Source of the DNA: JABMQB01 sp963677475
GTDB taxonomy: Bacteria; Bacteroidota; Bacteroidia; Bacteroidales; Prolixibacteraceae
Direction: 5' to 3'
Assembly: GCA_963677475.2 (NCBI GenBank)
Contig: CAXXQD010000023.1
Location: 310,001 to 374,000 of the forward strand
DNA: 64,000 nt
Shown here piece after piece: positions 54,316 to 63,788 of the stretch. Position numbers and translations under genes: made by a program. The first letter of the stretch is position 1. Each line of letters starts with the position of its first letter. Under the pieces are notes generated by a model, which ran no database searches, was not told where the DNA came from, and saw only the letters and a list, made by a program, of their open reading frames with translations.

Positions 54316-55401
54316 GTGAAACATTTAATCCCAGCTATTTTATTTATTGTTGTAGGCTATTCAGCATGTGCAAAGGCTCCAAAGTTAAGCATAAAGGAAT
54401 TGTCATCTCCACCGCCAAGGATTATCAGAACCTGTTGTTCATTTGGTTCAAATGTAAGTTTTGCTCTTATTTCTTTTGTAAAATATACTGACATTACGTC
54501 CTTTCAAAATATGGGACCACATGAGTATCTTGGATGCAGGAGCGAGCAAAATGGTACGGTTTATACCCAAAAAGGCGGATTTATTGACATGGGGCATTTG
54601 CGTGACTGTGCCGACTGGACTGCCTATTTATACCAGTTGATCATCTCTAAAAAAGGCAAAGATAATTTCAGTATAAAGCTTGGTAAGGAAGGAGGAACAA
54701 AATCTTTATACCTTCATTTGCCACCGGATTTAACGGATCAAACAGCCCGTGAAATTGCAGGAAAAATTGCCTACGAGTTATCGCTTTGGCACGAAATTTC
54801 AACCTGGTACGGGGCTTCTTATGTTCCTTTTGTACCGGAACGCTACTCCAGTTTTTCGCCCGAAGATATGTATTCGAACCTAATGGGAGTAACCCTTGCC
54901 ATGAAAGCAATTAAAAGTGATTTGGAGTACAATGAAGCAATGACCATGTTCATTGCCAATACCCTCGATAGCCTTGGCTGTGTTGAATCATCGTATGATA
55001 CTTTTATGGCAATGGAAAAAGTTGAAAACCATTGGTGGACACGCACAAAACGCCTGCCCAGCAAAAATGTGCTCCTAAAAAGGTATATTGATAACGACAG
55101 TGTCTTAATTCCATGGAGGTTGCGGGAAGATGAGATTTCCCTAAACGCTTATCCTTTGAAAAAAGCATCCGAAAAACTCAATGGTTATTACGAATTAAAA
55201 ATCAGGCTAAATTCTAAATTCCCTGTTAAAAAGAAATTTTCTCCCCTTCCCGGGAAAGTAATATCGCAAACCGATTTTGACCTGATTAAAGAATTCATTA
55301 CCGAAGATGTTGATAAATTGAACCAAAAAGTGGAACGAAGGTCACAAAGAATATTAACCCGGGAGGATAGAAAGCTCCAACAGAAACTTAACCGTAACTA
55401 G
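54316..55401 (+). CDS. Lipoprotein of unknown function (DUF4056-like)
   Basis: 361 residues with a lipoprotein signal (AILFIVVGYSACAKAPK, Cys18) and a GTG start 21 bases after the sulfatase stop. SSPPPRIIRTCCSFGSNV, PHEYLGCRSEQNGTVYTQKGGFIDMGHLRDCADWTAYLYQLI and ELSLWHEISTWYGASYVPFVPERYSSFSPEDMYSNLMGV resemble proteins I recall as DUF4056; this is memory, not a search. The DMGHLRD and LWHEISTWYG His/Asp/Glu residues could form a metal or hydrolase site. The tail is basic and helical. Confidence 0.7.
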   Translation: MKHLIPAILFIVVGYSACAKAPKLSIKELSSPPPRIIRTCCSFGSNVSFALISFVKYTDITSFQNMGPHEYLGCRSEQNGTVYTQKGGFIDMGHLRDCADWTAYLYQLIISKKGKDNFSIKLGKEGGTKSLYLHLPPDLTDQTAREIAGKIAYELSLWHEISTWYGASYVPFVPERYSSFSPEDMYSNLMGVTLAMKAIKSDLEYNEAMTMFIANTLDSLGCVESSYDTFMAMEKVENHWWTRTKRLPSKNVLLKRYIDNDSVLIPWRLREDEISLNAYPLKKASEKLNGYYELKIRLNSKFPVKKKFSPLPGKVISQTDFDLIKEFITEDVDKLNQKVERRSQRILTREDRKLQQKLNRN

Positions 55402-55510
55402 AAATCACATTCACATCACAAGAAATTAAAGGGCAAGAACGTTTTTTTCTATATACTTGCTTGCCAATAATTAATTTTGGAAGCAATTCAATAACAATAA
55501 AATAAAACAA

Positions 55511-56083
55511 ATGAGCAGTAATTATATGGTGGATAAAAGTTTTACCGGAAACAATTTCCAAAATAACAAACTTGCCCCAGGCGCATATGAAAACTGTACA
55601 TTCACAAATTGCACATTTATACAATCTGACTTAAGCAAACATCATTTTCAGGAATGCATTTTTGTAGATTGTGACTTAAGCATGGCAAAAATTTCATCGA
55701 CTGCATTTCGTGATGTTAAATTTATCGGATGCAAATTGCTTGGATTACACTTCGATGAATGCAATACTTTTTTGCTTGAAATGAGCTTTGATAACTGCCA
55801 GTTAAATTTAGCCTCGTTCTACAAATTAAGCCTTAAAAAAACGGTCTTCAGAAATTGCATCCTTCATGAAGTTGAATTTGCGGAAGCCGATTTGAGCCAA
55901 TCCCAATTTTTAAGTTGTGATTTGAGCGGTGCTATTTTTGACAATACTAATCTTGAAAAGTCAGATTTTAGGACTTCGATCAATTATTCCATTAATCCAA
56001 AAGGCAATAAAATCAAAAAAGCGCAATTTTCAATTCCTGATGTTATTGGGCTTTTAGATGCCTTCGACATAAAAATCAGTTGA
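55511..56083 (+). CDS. Pentapeptide repeat protein
   Basis: 190 residues. From about residue 10 to 165 the sequence follows the five-residue A(D/N)LxX rhythm of a right-handed quadrilateral beta-helix (NCTFTNCTFIQSDLS, FVDCDLSMAKISSTAF, EFAEADLSQSQFLSCDLSGAIFDNTNLEKSDF). A short C-terminal helix (FSIPDVIGLLDAFDIKI) resembles the end of Qnr-like proteins. Such proteins mimic DNA and can protect gyrase, but many have no known role; resistance should not be assumed. Confidence 0.85.
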   Translation: MSSNYMVDKSFTGNNFQNNKLAPGAYENCTFTNCTFIQSDLSKHHFQECIFVDCDLSMAKISSTAFRDVKFIGCKLLGLHFDECNTFLLEMSFDNCQLNLASFYKLSLKKTVFRNCILHEVEFAEADLSQSQFLSCDLSGAIFDNTNLEKSDFRTSINYSINPKGNKIKKAQFSIPDVIGLLDAFDIKIS

Positions 56084-56084
56084 A

Positions 56085-56348
56085 ATGCAAACATTAACGG
56101 ATTTACCAAACATTGGTTTAACCCTCGCTCAGAAATTGGAGCAAGTGAGTATTCGAACGCCACAACAATTAATTGAAACCGGAAGTGAAAATGCGCTCAT
56201 CCGGATTTCGGCACTCGAAAACAGCGGGGTTTGTATAAACATGCTTTACGCTTTGGAAGGGGCAATTGAAGGGGTACGCTGGCATGGCTTATCTACTGAA
56301 AAAAAAGAAAAATTAAAAGAGTTTTACCAGATGTTCACGAATGCATGA
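56085..56348 (+). CDS. TfoX C-terminal domain protein
   Basis: 87 residues. LTDLPNIGLTLAQKLEQVSIRTPQQLIETGSENALIRI...VCINMLYALEGAIEGVRWHGL is the stand-alone TfoX_C fold, a helix-hairpin-helix-like domain found at the end of the competence regulator TfoX/Sxy and alone in many bacteria. It begins 1 base after the pentapeptide gene stop and converges with no spacer on the next gene. Role unknown; a nucleic-acid link is inferred from the fold. Confidence 0.85.
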   Translation: MQTLTDLPNIGLTLAQKLEQVSIRTPQQLIETGSENALIRISALENSGVCINMLYALEGAIEGVRWHGLSTEKKEKLKEFYQMFTNA

Positions 56349-57455
56349 TCACGGTTTATTGCCAATTTTACGAAACTTCGGGAACAGCAAAAGAATATAT
56401 GCCATACCATAACTAAGTGCGTATAAAACTTCGACAAACCATTTGAACACCTTCTTTTTTGTTTTAAAATGATTATGAAACCAACGTAATTTTTCTTCGA
56501 ACCAATTGGCCTTAAACATCATTGCCAGTTGTTCAGGATTGTCAAGTTTAATTTTGCTTGGTTCAATGGAATCAAGCCGAAGGAATTCTTCCATCATTAT
56601 TTCATGGCTAAACTTAAACAGTTTATCAATTTCAGGGTGGTAATCCCTGTTTCTACTATCGTAAGCCGGGTTTACGTTGATTTCCCACACTTGTTTTTTC
56701 CCGTCTTTTAAAGCATAATCAATCCTGCCATAATCAATTCCTGCCATTTCAAAAACTGCCCTTCCCCATTCTTCATGAGGATTTTCATGCATAAACTGCC
56801 AATAATTTTGTACTATTTTAGAAACAGGCTTATCCGTTAACTTAAGGTCTGTTTTTAACATCCACTTTTTGCTGAGCTCAAAATACCTCGGAATAATTTT
56901 CGAGCATAGATGTACCAATGCATATTTATTCCGTACCCCATCGTTATTCTTCACATCGCAAAATTCCATAATTAGCAATTCATGTTTTGAATACCCCAGC
57001 AACAGTTTCGCAATAATATTCCGGCGCAATTGCTTTTTATTATAAATTAAGCTGGTAAGTGCTCCATTGTGGTTATTCTCTTCGCGCAAAAATACCGGAT
57101 ATTTAATCGTTTCCCATGATTCATTTATCCTAAATACATTAAAACTGTTCTGCCCGTTTTTGTGTAAGGTTTTTAATAAATCATATCGTCTCAGCACCTT
57201 TGCCGGATGATTTAACACCTGTATTGTGGGATATTTCTTTTGAATAGAATTTGCCAACCTGACAAGCACATCCAATTGATCAGGACTCAATCGATCGTGA
57301 TCAGAAAACACAAGGGTTGTAAGCCTTGCATTATTTAATTTTTCAAGTTTATGGTATTCTACAATTTTAATACGCTCTGCAATCTTTTTACCGCGGTAGT
57401 TTTTATAGTTGCGAATCGTGAAACTCCCTGATTTATGCATTAAAAAGTATATCAT
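56349..57455 (-). CDS. ATP-grasp-like protein of unknown function
   Basis: 368 residues, not assigned to a characterised family. The pre-grasp feature NHPAKVLRRYDLLKTLHKNG resembles the start of an ATP-grasp fold, as do KYPVFLREENNHNGA (lysine region) and GIDYGRIDYALKDGKKQVWEINVNPAY (the D...ExNxNP Mg/ATP site). A C-terminal hydrophobic segment (VLYALSYGMAYILLLFPKF) may anchor it to the membrane. ATP-grasp enzymes usually join a carboxylate to an amine or thiol. The substrate is unknown; the polysaccharide-type genes nearby make a surface role possible. Confidence 0.68.
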   Translation of the reverse strand: MIYFLMHKSGSFTIRNYKNYRGKKIAERIKIVEYHKLEKLNNARLTTLVFSDHDRLSPDQLDVLVRLANSIQKKYPTIQVLNHPAKVLRRYDLLKTLHKNGQNSFNVFRINESWETIKYPVFLREENNHNGALTSLIYNKKQLRRNIIAKLLLGYSKHELLIMEFCDVKNNDGVRNKYALVHLCSKIIPRYFELSKKWMLKTDLKLTDKPVSKIVQNYWQFMHENPHEEWGRAVFEMAGIDYGRIDYALKDGKKQVWEINVNPAYDSRNRDYHPEIDKLFKFSHEIMMEEFLRLDSIEPSKIKLDNPEQLAMMFKANWFEEKLRWFHNHFKTKKKVFKWFVEVLYALSYGMAYILLLFPKFRKIGNKP

Positions 57456-57469
57456 ACTATCAATCCGTT

Positions 57470-58735
57470 TTAAGCTTCTATTTCGTGCACATCCAATGTT
57501 TTTTTGCCAGCAACAACTGTTGTTACCGTCATAACTTCTGTTACATTCAGCAAGGTTTTAAAAATGTCTGGTATTTGATCAATTGCTTTCATCAACAACA
57601 CACCTTCAACCGGAATTCCGGCGGCAATATAAATGGAAACATTAAAATAATGGCCTCCACTTGGAATTCCAGGGCTTCCAAAACTTACGAGTAATTGCAC
57701 TAAAGTAAAAATTACAATCGTTACAATATCAAGATCAACCTGAAAAACGTGTGCTAAAAAAATTAACCCGAAAGTGGTTGATATGGCATAGTTTACCCGA
57801 AATGTACTCACAAAAAAAGGAATTATCACTGCTGAAACAGATTTGTTCAAGCCAATCCGGTTCTCGGCACATTCAAGCAATGCAGGCATCGTTGCCAATG
57901 AGGACCTCGAACTCATTGCCATAAGTTGGGAAGGTAACATTGCCCTAAAAAATTTCCCAAGACCAACATTTCCCCAAACTGCCACAATTATATATTGAAC
58001 GGCAATAAAAATAATTAACAAAACACACAAAATCGCAATTAAATAACCTGCTGCTCCAACGGTGTACACCCCCTCCTTAAACGAAAATGCAAACAACAGG
58101 CAAAATACCGCAAGTGGTAACGACAATAAAAAGAATTCGAAAAACGAAAACGAACTCTTTGAAATTAGCTCCGATTTATTAAAAATATATGCTTTAAACT
58201 TTCCCCTTGCCTTACCAACAATTAAGGCTGTTATTATTGCAAAAAAAATAAAAACAATCACCACCTTGCCCAAAAGCAATTGCAGTTGTACCAGCAATGT
58301 TTTAATCGATTCAAAAGAATAGCTCCCCCCGGTATTTAACCGATCTAAAATTTCCGTTGCACCAGCAACATCTGTAAACAAAGGAATTTTATCTGCCAGC
58401 AACCGAATTGCCAGATAACCGAAGCCATAGCCAATGCTCACCCCAATAAAAAGGATTACGGTATGAAGCAAAATTGACCGACCACCTAATTTCCCTATTT
58501 CTTTAGTGTTTGTGATCGAAATAAAGACATATAAAATATATGAACCTGCTAAGGGAAGTATCAAAATTAACAATAGAACGACCCATAGTTTTCCGAATAA
58601 TTCAAAATATGGTGCCAGATTCATTAAGCCAGACAATTGCAGCTTTTTACCAATAATTCCAGCTGCAACCCCAAACAACATGGCTAACATTGAACCGATT
58701 GTAATAAATCTGGAAACAACAGAATTTGACGTCAT
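57470..58735 (-). CDS. Dicarboxylate/amino acid:cation symporter (DAACS family)
   Basis: 421 residues, about eight TM segments plus two re-entrant hairpins. MAMSSRSSLATMPALLECAE is HP1 with the serine-rich SSRSS motif, and VQLLVSFGSPGIPSGGHYFN is HP2, both diagnostic of the GltP/GltT family. Substrate is typically Glu, Asp or C4-dicarboxylates with Na+ or H+. It lies 14 bases ahead of the ATP-grasp-like gene. No regulator is adjacent. Confidence 0.92.
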   Translation of the reverse strand: MTSNSVVSRFITIGSMLAMLFGVAAGIIGKKLQLSGLMNLAPYFELFGKLWVVLLLILILPLAGSYILYVFISITNTKEIGKLGGRSILLHTVILFIGVSIGYGFGYLAIRLLADKIPLFTDVAGATEILDRLNTGGSYSFESIKTLLVQLQLLLGKVVIVFIFFAIITALIVGKARGKFKAYIFNKSELISKSSFSFFEFFLLSLPLAVFCLLFAFSFKEGVYTVGAAGYLIAILCVLLIIFIAVQYIIVAVWGNVGLGKFFRAMLPSQLMAMSSRSSLATMPALLECAENRIGLNKSVSAVIIPFFVSTFRVNYAISTTFGLIFLAHVFQVDLDIVTIVIFTLVQLLVSFGSPGIPSGGHYFNVSIYIAAGIPVEGVLLMKAIDQIPDIFKTLLNVTEVMTVTTVVAGKKTLDVHEIEA

Positions 58736-58883
58736 ATAATTTGCACTTATGAAATACCCATACAGCTTTATCCTAGTAGAAATGAAGATTTGAAATTAGC
58801 AAAATTAGGTTACTAATACAACAAATGGATTTTCTAATTTTTCGTTGCCCCTAAAAAGCTCCACAACCTAATTTAACGACCTA

Positions 58884-59921
58884 CTAAAGGAGCTTTATCC
58901 CATTCAAAAAACAATGCTCCCGAACCACATCGGGCCAGGTTCCGAATTGAACCTCACCAATATGAGCTTTCCTTAACAAAAACATACATAACCTGGAAAT
59001 GCCGATTCCTCCACCAATTGAATTTGGAAACTCACCGTTTAAAAGTTGTTTATGCCAGGGCTGTTCAAGGATTTGCTCGCATTTTAATATTTTGACCTGT
59101 TTCAATAGGGAATCTTTATCGACCCGAATACCCATGGAAGAAAGCTCCAATGGTTGTTTTAATGTCGGATTCCAAACAATCAAATCGCCATTTAGCCCAA
59201 CATAGCCATTCCCCGACTCTGTTGACCAGTCATCGTAATCAGCAGCACGGTAACCATGCGTTTTCCCATCGGAAAGTTGATTTCCTATTCCAACAATAAA
59301 AACACTTCCAAACTTTTTAGCAGCATCCGACTCCCGTTCAGATGGACTTTTGTGCGGGTACTGTTTTCGTAATTCTTCCGAACTAATAAAAGTTATCTGT
59401 TCATTTAAACAAGGAGCTATTTCCGGGTATAAATTAGAAACATACTGCTCTGTTTTTACAATATTGGAGTAGATGGTTTTAACCTTTTCTTTTATAAATT
59501 GGAAAGTGCGGTTATGATCTCCAATTTTTATTTCCCAATCCCATTGGTCAACCTGGAAAGAATGGACATTCGACAACATTTCATCTGGTCGGATTGCAAC
59601 AACTTCTGCAAGAATGCCATCTTCTGTATCAAACTCCAGATTCGCTAAAACCTGGCGCTTCCATTTTGTTGCCGACCGAACAATTTCCAATTCTTCTCCA
59701 CCAAAGCCATTCAAATGAAATTTTATGGAATCTGCATGACCATCAGTCACATCACTCAGTCCTGAATTTTTTTCTATCATAAGCGGAGCATCTACTTTTT
59801 GCAAATTCAGACCGCTCGCCAATCTTGATGAAAAGAAGCTTTTAATTTGTTGAACGGCTTCAACGGTTTGTTTTGGAGACAAACATGCTTGATAACTTTC
59901 AGGTATAATCAGGTTTTCCAT
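58884..59921 (-). CDS. asnA: Aspartate--ammonia ligase (asparagine synthetase A)
   Basis: 345-residue class II aaRS-like enzyme making asparagine from aspartate, ammonia and ATP. AsnA hallmarks: QIKSFFSSRLASGLNLQKVDAPLMIE, NDGLSDVTDGHA-type (here NSGLSDVTDGHADSIKFH), AEVVAIRPDEMLSNVHSFQVDQWDWE, DYDDWSTESGNGYVGLNGDLIVWNP and the C-terminal GGGIGISRLCMFLL motif 3. It is a stand-alone minus-strand gene, 13 bases after the flippase. Confidence 0.96.
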   Translation of the reverse strand: MENLIIPESYQACLSPKQTVEAVQQIKSFFSSRLASGLNLQKVDAPLMIEKNSGLSDVTDGHADSIKFHLNGFGGEELEIVRSATKWKRQVLANLEFDTEDGILAEVVAIRPDEMLSNVHSFQVDQWDWEIKIGDHNRTFQFIKEKVKTIYSNIVKTEQYVSNLYPEIAPCLNEQITFISSEELRKQYPHKSPSERESDAAKKFGSVFIVGIGNQLSDGKTHGYRAADYDDWSTESGNGYVGLNGDLIVWNPTLKQPLELSSMGIRVDKDSLLKQVKILKCEQILEQPWHKQLLNGEFPNSIGGGIGISRLCMFLLRKAHIGEVQFGTWPDVVREHCFLNGIKLL

Positions 59922-59934
59922 ATATCCTAGATCT

Positions 59935-61419
59935 TCATTTTGATTTGTTCAACAAAAGATCAAATAATTTTTTAAAGGAAATGCCTTGACCATAACTCGG
60001 AAATATCTTAATTATGAGTGCCATAAATGCGACAAATACCAGTGTGCCTGACGCACCTCCAGCAAAAAATTGGATAAAACTTAATTGTGCCTGATCAATA
60101 GTTGGAAGTATCCAAAACAACGAGATAGTTCCAGCCATAAATAATGAAGCTAATAACGGCGGCACAATTATTTTAATAAGTTTAAACACAAAACCACGAA
60201 TATAAGTGGTCAATACGGCCAGCCAGCCGATGAATGCGACTATGTTAGCAAGTGTTACGCTGATTGCAACACCCCGAACACCGATCTCCGTGCCAAGTAT
60301 AAACATAAAACCTATCAATGAGGCTATTTTTAGAAATTGAAGTACAACCATTAGTTTTGGTTTTCCGAGCCCTTTAAAAAACGGGTTTCCGGAAGATACA
60401 AGCAAGCCAATAAATGCAGCAATACTAAGTAATTGAATAAGCGGTATTATCGAACGCCATTTTTCGTCCATAAACAGTGTTGTAAATGCAGGCGATAAAC
60501 AAAGCACCCCGGTAGTAATCATCATAGATATAATAATTACGGCATGCAATAAATTTAAATACGACTTATTTGCCTCTTCTTTTTGGTCCTGTAAAACAGA
60601 AAAATACGGGAAATAAATCTGCGACAAAACATTTCTTAATTCGCTTGTCCCTGTATGAGCAAACCTGAAAGCAACCTGGTACAATCCGAGGGCAGTAATC
60701 CCAATGAGTTTTCCGACCAGAACCTTATCTAAATACATGGCCATTAAGGTTATAATTGCCGATACCAATATCCACTTACCAAATTGGAACAGTTCTTTTA
60801 TTTTTTCTTTCTCCAGGTGGAATTTCGGACGGAATTTAAAAAACACATACGATAAAATACACCTGAGTATGCTCCTTGAAATGTAACCGATAAACAATGC
60901 CCAATAACTTTTTAAGATAACGGCAAATGTTATTGCAAGAACAAAATCGGCGAGGTTCCCGCCAAGATTATAAAAGAAATAGGTTTTAAAATTGAGGTCT
61001 TTAAGCAAGTAAAGGTCGGCAATATTTGCTACAGCCCTAATAATATAAATAAATGAAATTGCCCGGATAACTGCCACCGACTCCTGCGAATCAAAAAAAC
61101 TTCCGGCCAATGGCGCCGCCGCAAAAAGAATTGCAGCCATAAGTACACTTCGAATAAGCCTAAATGTCCAAACCGAATTTAAATAAGGTTCAACATCCCC
61201 CTTTTTTTGTATCAAAGCCTGCTGAAACCCGGTATGGGTGAGGTAATCAAGAATATCTAAGCAAATAAGGGCTACCCCGAAAATACCAAACTCGGTAGGA
61301 GATAAAAAGTGGGAAAGTACGGTGAGTTTCACAAAATTGAAGGTCATCACACTCATTCGTTGCATGCCCATCCAAAAACCGCCTTTAACCAACTTTTCTT
61401 TAATTTTGCTCACCGTCAT
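59935..61419 (-). CDS. Polysaccharide flippase, Wzx/MATE-like (lipopolysaccharide biosynthesis protein)
   Basis: 494 residues with 12-14 TM helices. MTVSKIKEKLVKGGFWMGMQRMSVMTFNFVKLTVLSHFLSPTEFGIFGVALICLDILDYLTHTGFQQALIQKK is the typical start of the oligosaccharide flippase family (MVF superfamily), which moves lipid-linked repeat units to the periplasm. It is divergent from the ATP-grasp genes to its right across 95 bases. The undecaprenyl-linked sugar it moves is unknown. Confidence 0.88.
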   Translation of the reverse strand: MTVSKIKEKLVKGGFWMGMQRMSVMTFNFVKLTVLSHFLSPTEFGIFGVALICLDILDYLTHTGFQQALIQKKGDVEPYLNSVWTFRLIRSVLMAAILFAAAPLAGSFFDSQESVAVIRAISFIYIIRAVANIADLYLLKDLNFKTYFFYNLGGNLADFVLAITFAVILKSYWALFIGYISRSILRCILSYVFFKFRPKFHLEKEKIKELFQFGKWILVSAIITLMAMYLDKVLVGKLIGITALGLYQVAFRFAHTGTSELRNVLSQIYFPYFSVLQDQKEEANKSYLNLLHAVIIISMMITTGVLCLSPAFTTLFMDEKWRSIIPLIQLLSIAAFIGLLVSSGNPFFKGLGKPKLMVVLQFLKIASLIGFMFILGTEIGVRGVAISVTLANIVAFIGWLAVLTTYIRGFVFKLIKIIVPPLLASLFMAGTISLFWILPTIDQAQLSFIQFFAGGASGTLVFVAFMALIIKIFPSYGQGISFKKLFDLLLNKSK

Positions 61420-61514
61420 TTGAATTTGGAAGCAAATTAGAAAAATATTTAGGAAATTAATTCATTGAGTGCACAAGGTTTCTTAATATTACACATAAAA
61501 CAAAACCAGACTAA

Positions 61515-62663
61515 GTGAAAATCATCAAAGTTGTATTCAGCTATATTAAAAACGTATTTTATTTTCTTTTTCACAGGCAACATAGTTTTCGGAAAAGCCT
61601 ATACTCAAAACAGAAGATTAAAAGGTTTATTCGAAATAATCCGGCCCTCAGAAGCAAAAAAAGTCTCGATAAATATTATCTGAAGGCGTGTAAAGATTAT
61701 TACCAAAAAAAATTGAATATCAACCTAAATACCGATTGGCACTATACATTCTCGACATTTAACGGGCAAAAAGAACTGGGATACATTCCGGAATATTTGT
61801 TTTTTGCATTTATTGAGCCAACATTAAACGATCAAAAGCTATATAAAGCTTATACGGATAAAAACGCACTTCATTTTCATGTCGATAAAAAACACCTGCC
61901 TAAAACATATTTTCATATCGTAAACGGAAACTATTTCAATGAAAATTTTGAAATGGCAAGTATAGAAAAAGTAGTGACTGCCTTGAAAGACCTGAACAAA
62001 ACTGTTGTGCTAAAACCAGCAATTGATACTGGTGGAGGGAAAAACATTTTAATCAAAGAAAGCCAGGAGATTGCAACCGTTCTTCAAAACAATTTGAAGT
62101 ACAACACCGATAGTTATATTATTCAGGAACGAATTAAGCAGCACCCCATTTTGGAACAATTCCATCCTGCTTCGGTAAATACCATACGAATTATGACCGC
62201 GAGGGTAAAAGATAAAATTGAGGTACTTTCATCTTTTTGCAGGATGGGAAATAATAACAGTAATATTGACAACAGCATTGCAGGAGGAGTGGTATGTGGT
62301 CTAACGAATGAAGGTAAATTGCGAAAATCGGGAACCAACATGAATTTCATCACCTATGAACAACACCCCGATACCGGAATTCCATTTAGAAATGTGGAAA
62401 TACCGGGTATACATGAAGCCTGGGAATTTTGTAAGATTACCCATAAAAAGATGCTACATTTTACATTTATTTCCTGGGATATTGCTATTAATGAGAGCAA
62501 TCAACCCATTTGTATAGAATATAATATTAGCAATCAGGGGATATTTGCACATCAACTGAATAACGGACCATTATTTGGAAAATATACCGACTATTTTTTA
62601 ACAAAGTATACTCAACGAAAAGAGGCAAATAGGCAGCTAAATAATTTTCATTATAAACCTTAA
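61515..62663 (+). CDS. Sugar-transfer-associated ATP-grasp protein, copy 1
   Basis: 382 residues with a GTG start. A basic N-terminal helical region precedes NLNTDWHYTFST and FIEPTLNDQKLYKAYTDK. The ATP-grasp core follows: VVLKPAIDTGGGKNILI (lysine and glycine loop), YIIQERIKQHPILEQFHPASVNTIRIMTAR, NIDNSIAGGVVCGL and FTFISWDIAINESNQPICIEYNIS (Mg-binding Asp and Glu). It matches the family I know as sugar-transfer-associated ATP-grasp, found in capsule/LPS loci. It probably attaches an amino acid or other group to a sugar acid. First of three tandem paralogues. Confidence 0.8.
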   Translation: MKIIKVVFSYIKNVFYFLFHRQHSFRKSLYSKQKIKRFIRNNPALRSKKSLDKYYLKACKDYYQKKLNINLNTDWHYTFSTFNGQKELGYIPEYLFFAFIEPTLNDQKLYKAYTDKNALHFHVDKKHLPKTYFHIVNGNYFNENFEMASIEKVVTALKDLNKTVVLKPAIDTGGGKNILIKESQEIATVLQNNLKYNTDSYIIQERIKQHPILEQFHPASVNTIRIMTARVKDKIEVLSSFCRMGNNNSNIDNSIAGGVVCGLTNEGKLRKSGTNMNFITYEQHPDTGIPFRNVEIPGIHEAWEFCKITHKKMLHFTFISWDIAINESNQPICIEYNISNQGIFAHQLNNGPLFGKYTDYFLTKYTQRKEANRQLNNFHYKP

Positions 62664-62666
62664 CGA

Positions 62667-63788
62667 ATGCTCAACCTAAAACATATCCGGTTTGTTCTAA
62701 AAACCAAATACCTGCGTTTTTACAATTTCCAACAAAAATATAGAGACATTAAAAGGCGCGAATCTCAGCTTCGAAAACTTCTTAAACATGATAGCCGCTT
62801 CAAAAATGTCAATAGGGATAAAAAATATCTAAAGGAGGCGAAGGATTTTCTTACATCAAATTTCGATGGGTACAAAAATACGGATTGGCATTTTTATTTT
62901 TCACATTTAAATAAATCCTTTAAACCTGAATACATACCCAGCTCCATATTTTTCCCATACATTGAGCCAACACTGAATAAGGTGGAATTGGCTCCTGCAT
63001 ACGTGGATAAAACATCTTATGACAACCTATTTTGGAAATCGGATATGCCCGAAACAGTTTTTAAAATGTTTAACGGGAAATTCTTCGATGCAAATAACGA
63101 TTTTATTGAAAATGAGACTGCATATAACCAATTGGCATTGATGAACGAGAGTTTAATTATCAAGCCAGCGATACATAGCGGAGGAGGCAGAAATGTTGTG
63201 CTCACCGAAGCCAAGAAACTGGCATCGATGCTTAAATCAAATTCCTTTTATTCAAAAGGCAGCTTTATCATCCAGAAAAAAATAGTCCAACATGAATTGA
63301 TGGCAAAACTTAATCCAAATTCAGTAAATACATGTCGGATAATGACAGCGAGGATTAAATCAGATATCGTGGTTCTCTCGGCTTATGTCCGTATTGGCCG
63401 AAAAAACTCAAAAATAGATAATGCCCAATCCGGCGGGATTTTTTGTAAAATCAATGACGATGGAAGCATTGAAGATAAAGCTATTGACAAAGCTTACTAC
63501 TCTTACGATAAACATCCCGATTCCGGACTAATATTTAGTGGCTTTAAAATTCCGAATTACGGTAAAGCAGTTGAATTCTGCCTAAAAAACCATAAAAGGT
63601 TTTTACGTTTTACTTTTATTTCCTGGGACATAGCAATTAGAAATAATGGTGCTCCAGTTTTTATTGAACTTAATTTATCGCATCAGGCAATAAACGGGCA
63701 CCAGGTGGTTAATGGCCCGTTATTCGGAGAACATACAAGTTTTTTATTAAAAAAATATGCTGAAGAAAAAGATATATGCAGCCTATAA
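62667..63788 (+). CDS. Sugar-transfer-associated ATP-grasp protein, copy 2
   Basis: 373 residues, 3 bases after copy 1 and clearly homologous: NTDWHFYFSHL, YIEPTLNKVELAPAYVDK, LIIKPAIHSGGGRNVVL, FIIQKKIVQHELMAKLNPNSVNTCRIMTAR, KIDNAQSGGIFCKI, FTFISWDIAIRNNGAPVFIELNLS. All ATP-grasp landmarks of copy 1 recur in the same order; the rest has diverged well beyond a recent duplication. It ends by overlapping the start of a third copy by 13 bases. Confidence 0.8.
   Translation: MLNLKHIRFVLKTKYLRFYNFQQKYRDIKRRESQLRKLLKHDSRFKNVNRDKKYLKEAKDFLTSNFDGYKNTDWHFYFSHLNKSFKPEYIPSSIFFPYIEPTLNKVELAPAYVDKTSYDNLFWKSDMPETVFKMFNGKFFDANNDFIENETAYNQLALMNESLIIKPAIHSGGGRNVVLTEAKKLASMLKSNSFYSKGSFIIQKKIVQHELMAKLNPNSVNTCRIMTARIKSDIVVLSAYVRIGRKNSKIDNAQSGGIFCKINDDGSIEDKAIDKAYYSYDKHPDSGLIFSGFKIPNYGKAVEFCLKNHKRFLRFTFISWDIAIRNNGAPVFIELNLSHQAINGHQVVNGPLFGEHTSFLLKKYAEEKDICSL

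Noticed and set aside
55511..56083. Quinolone-resistance (Qnr) determinant
   Set aside because: Only the generic pentapeptide rhythm and a loosely Qnr-like end are visible; not enough to claim resistance.
58736..58883. Possible tRNA or small RNA in the gap between the DAACS transporter and asnA
   Set aside because: No cloverleaf arms, T-loop consensus or terminator could be found; it looks like plain AT-rich spacer.
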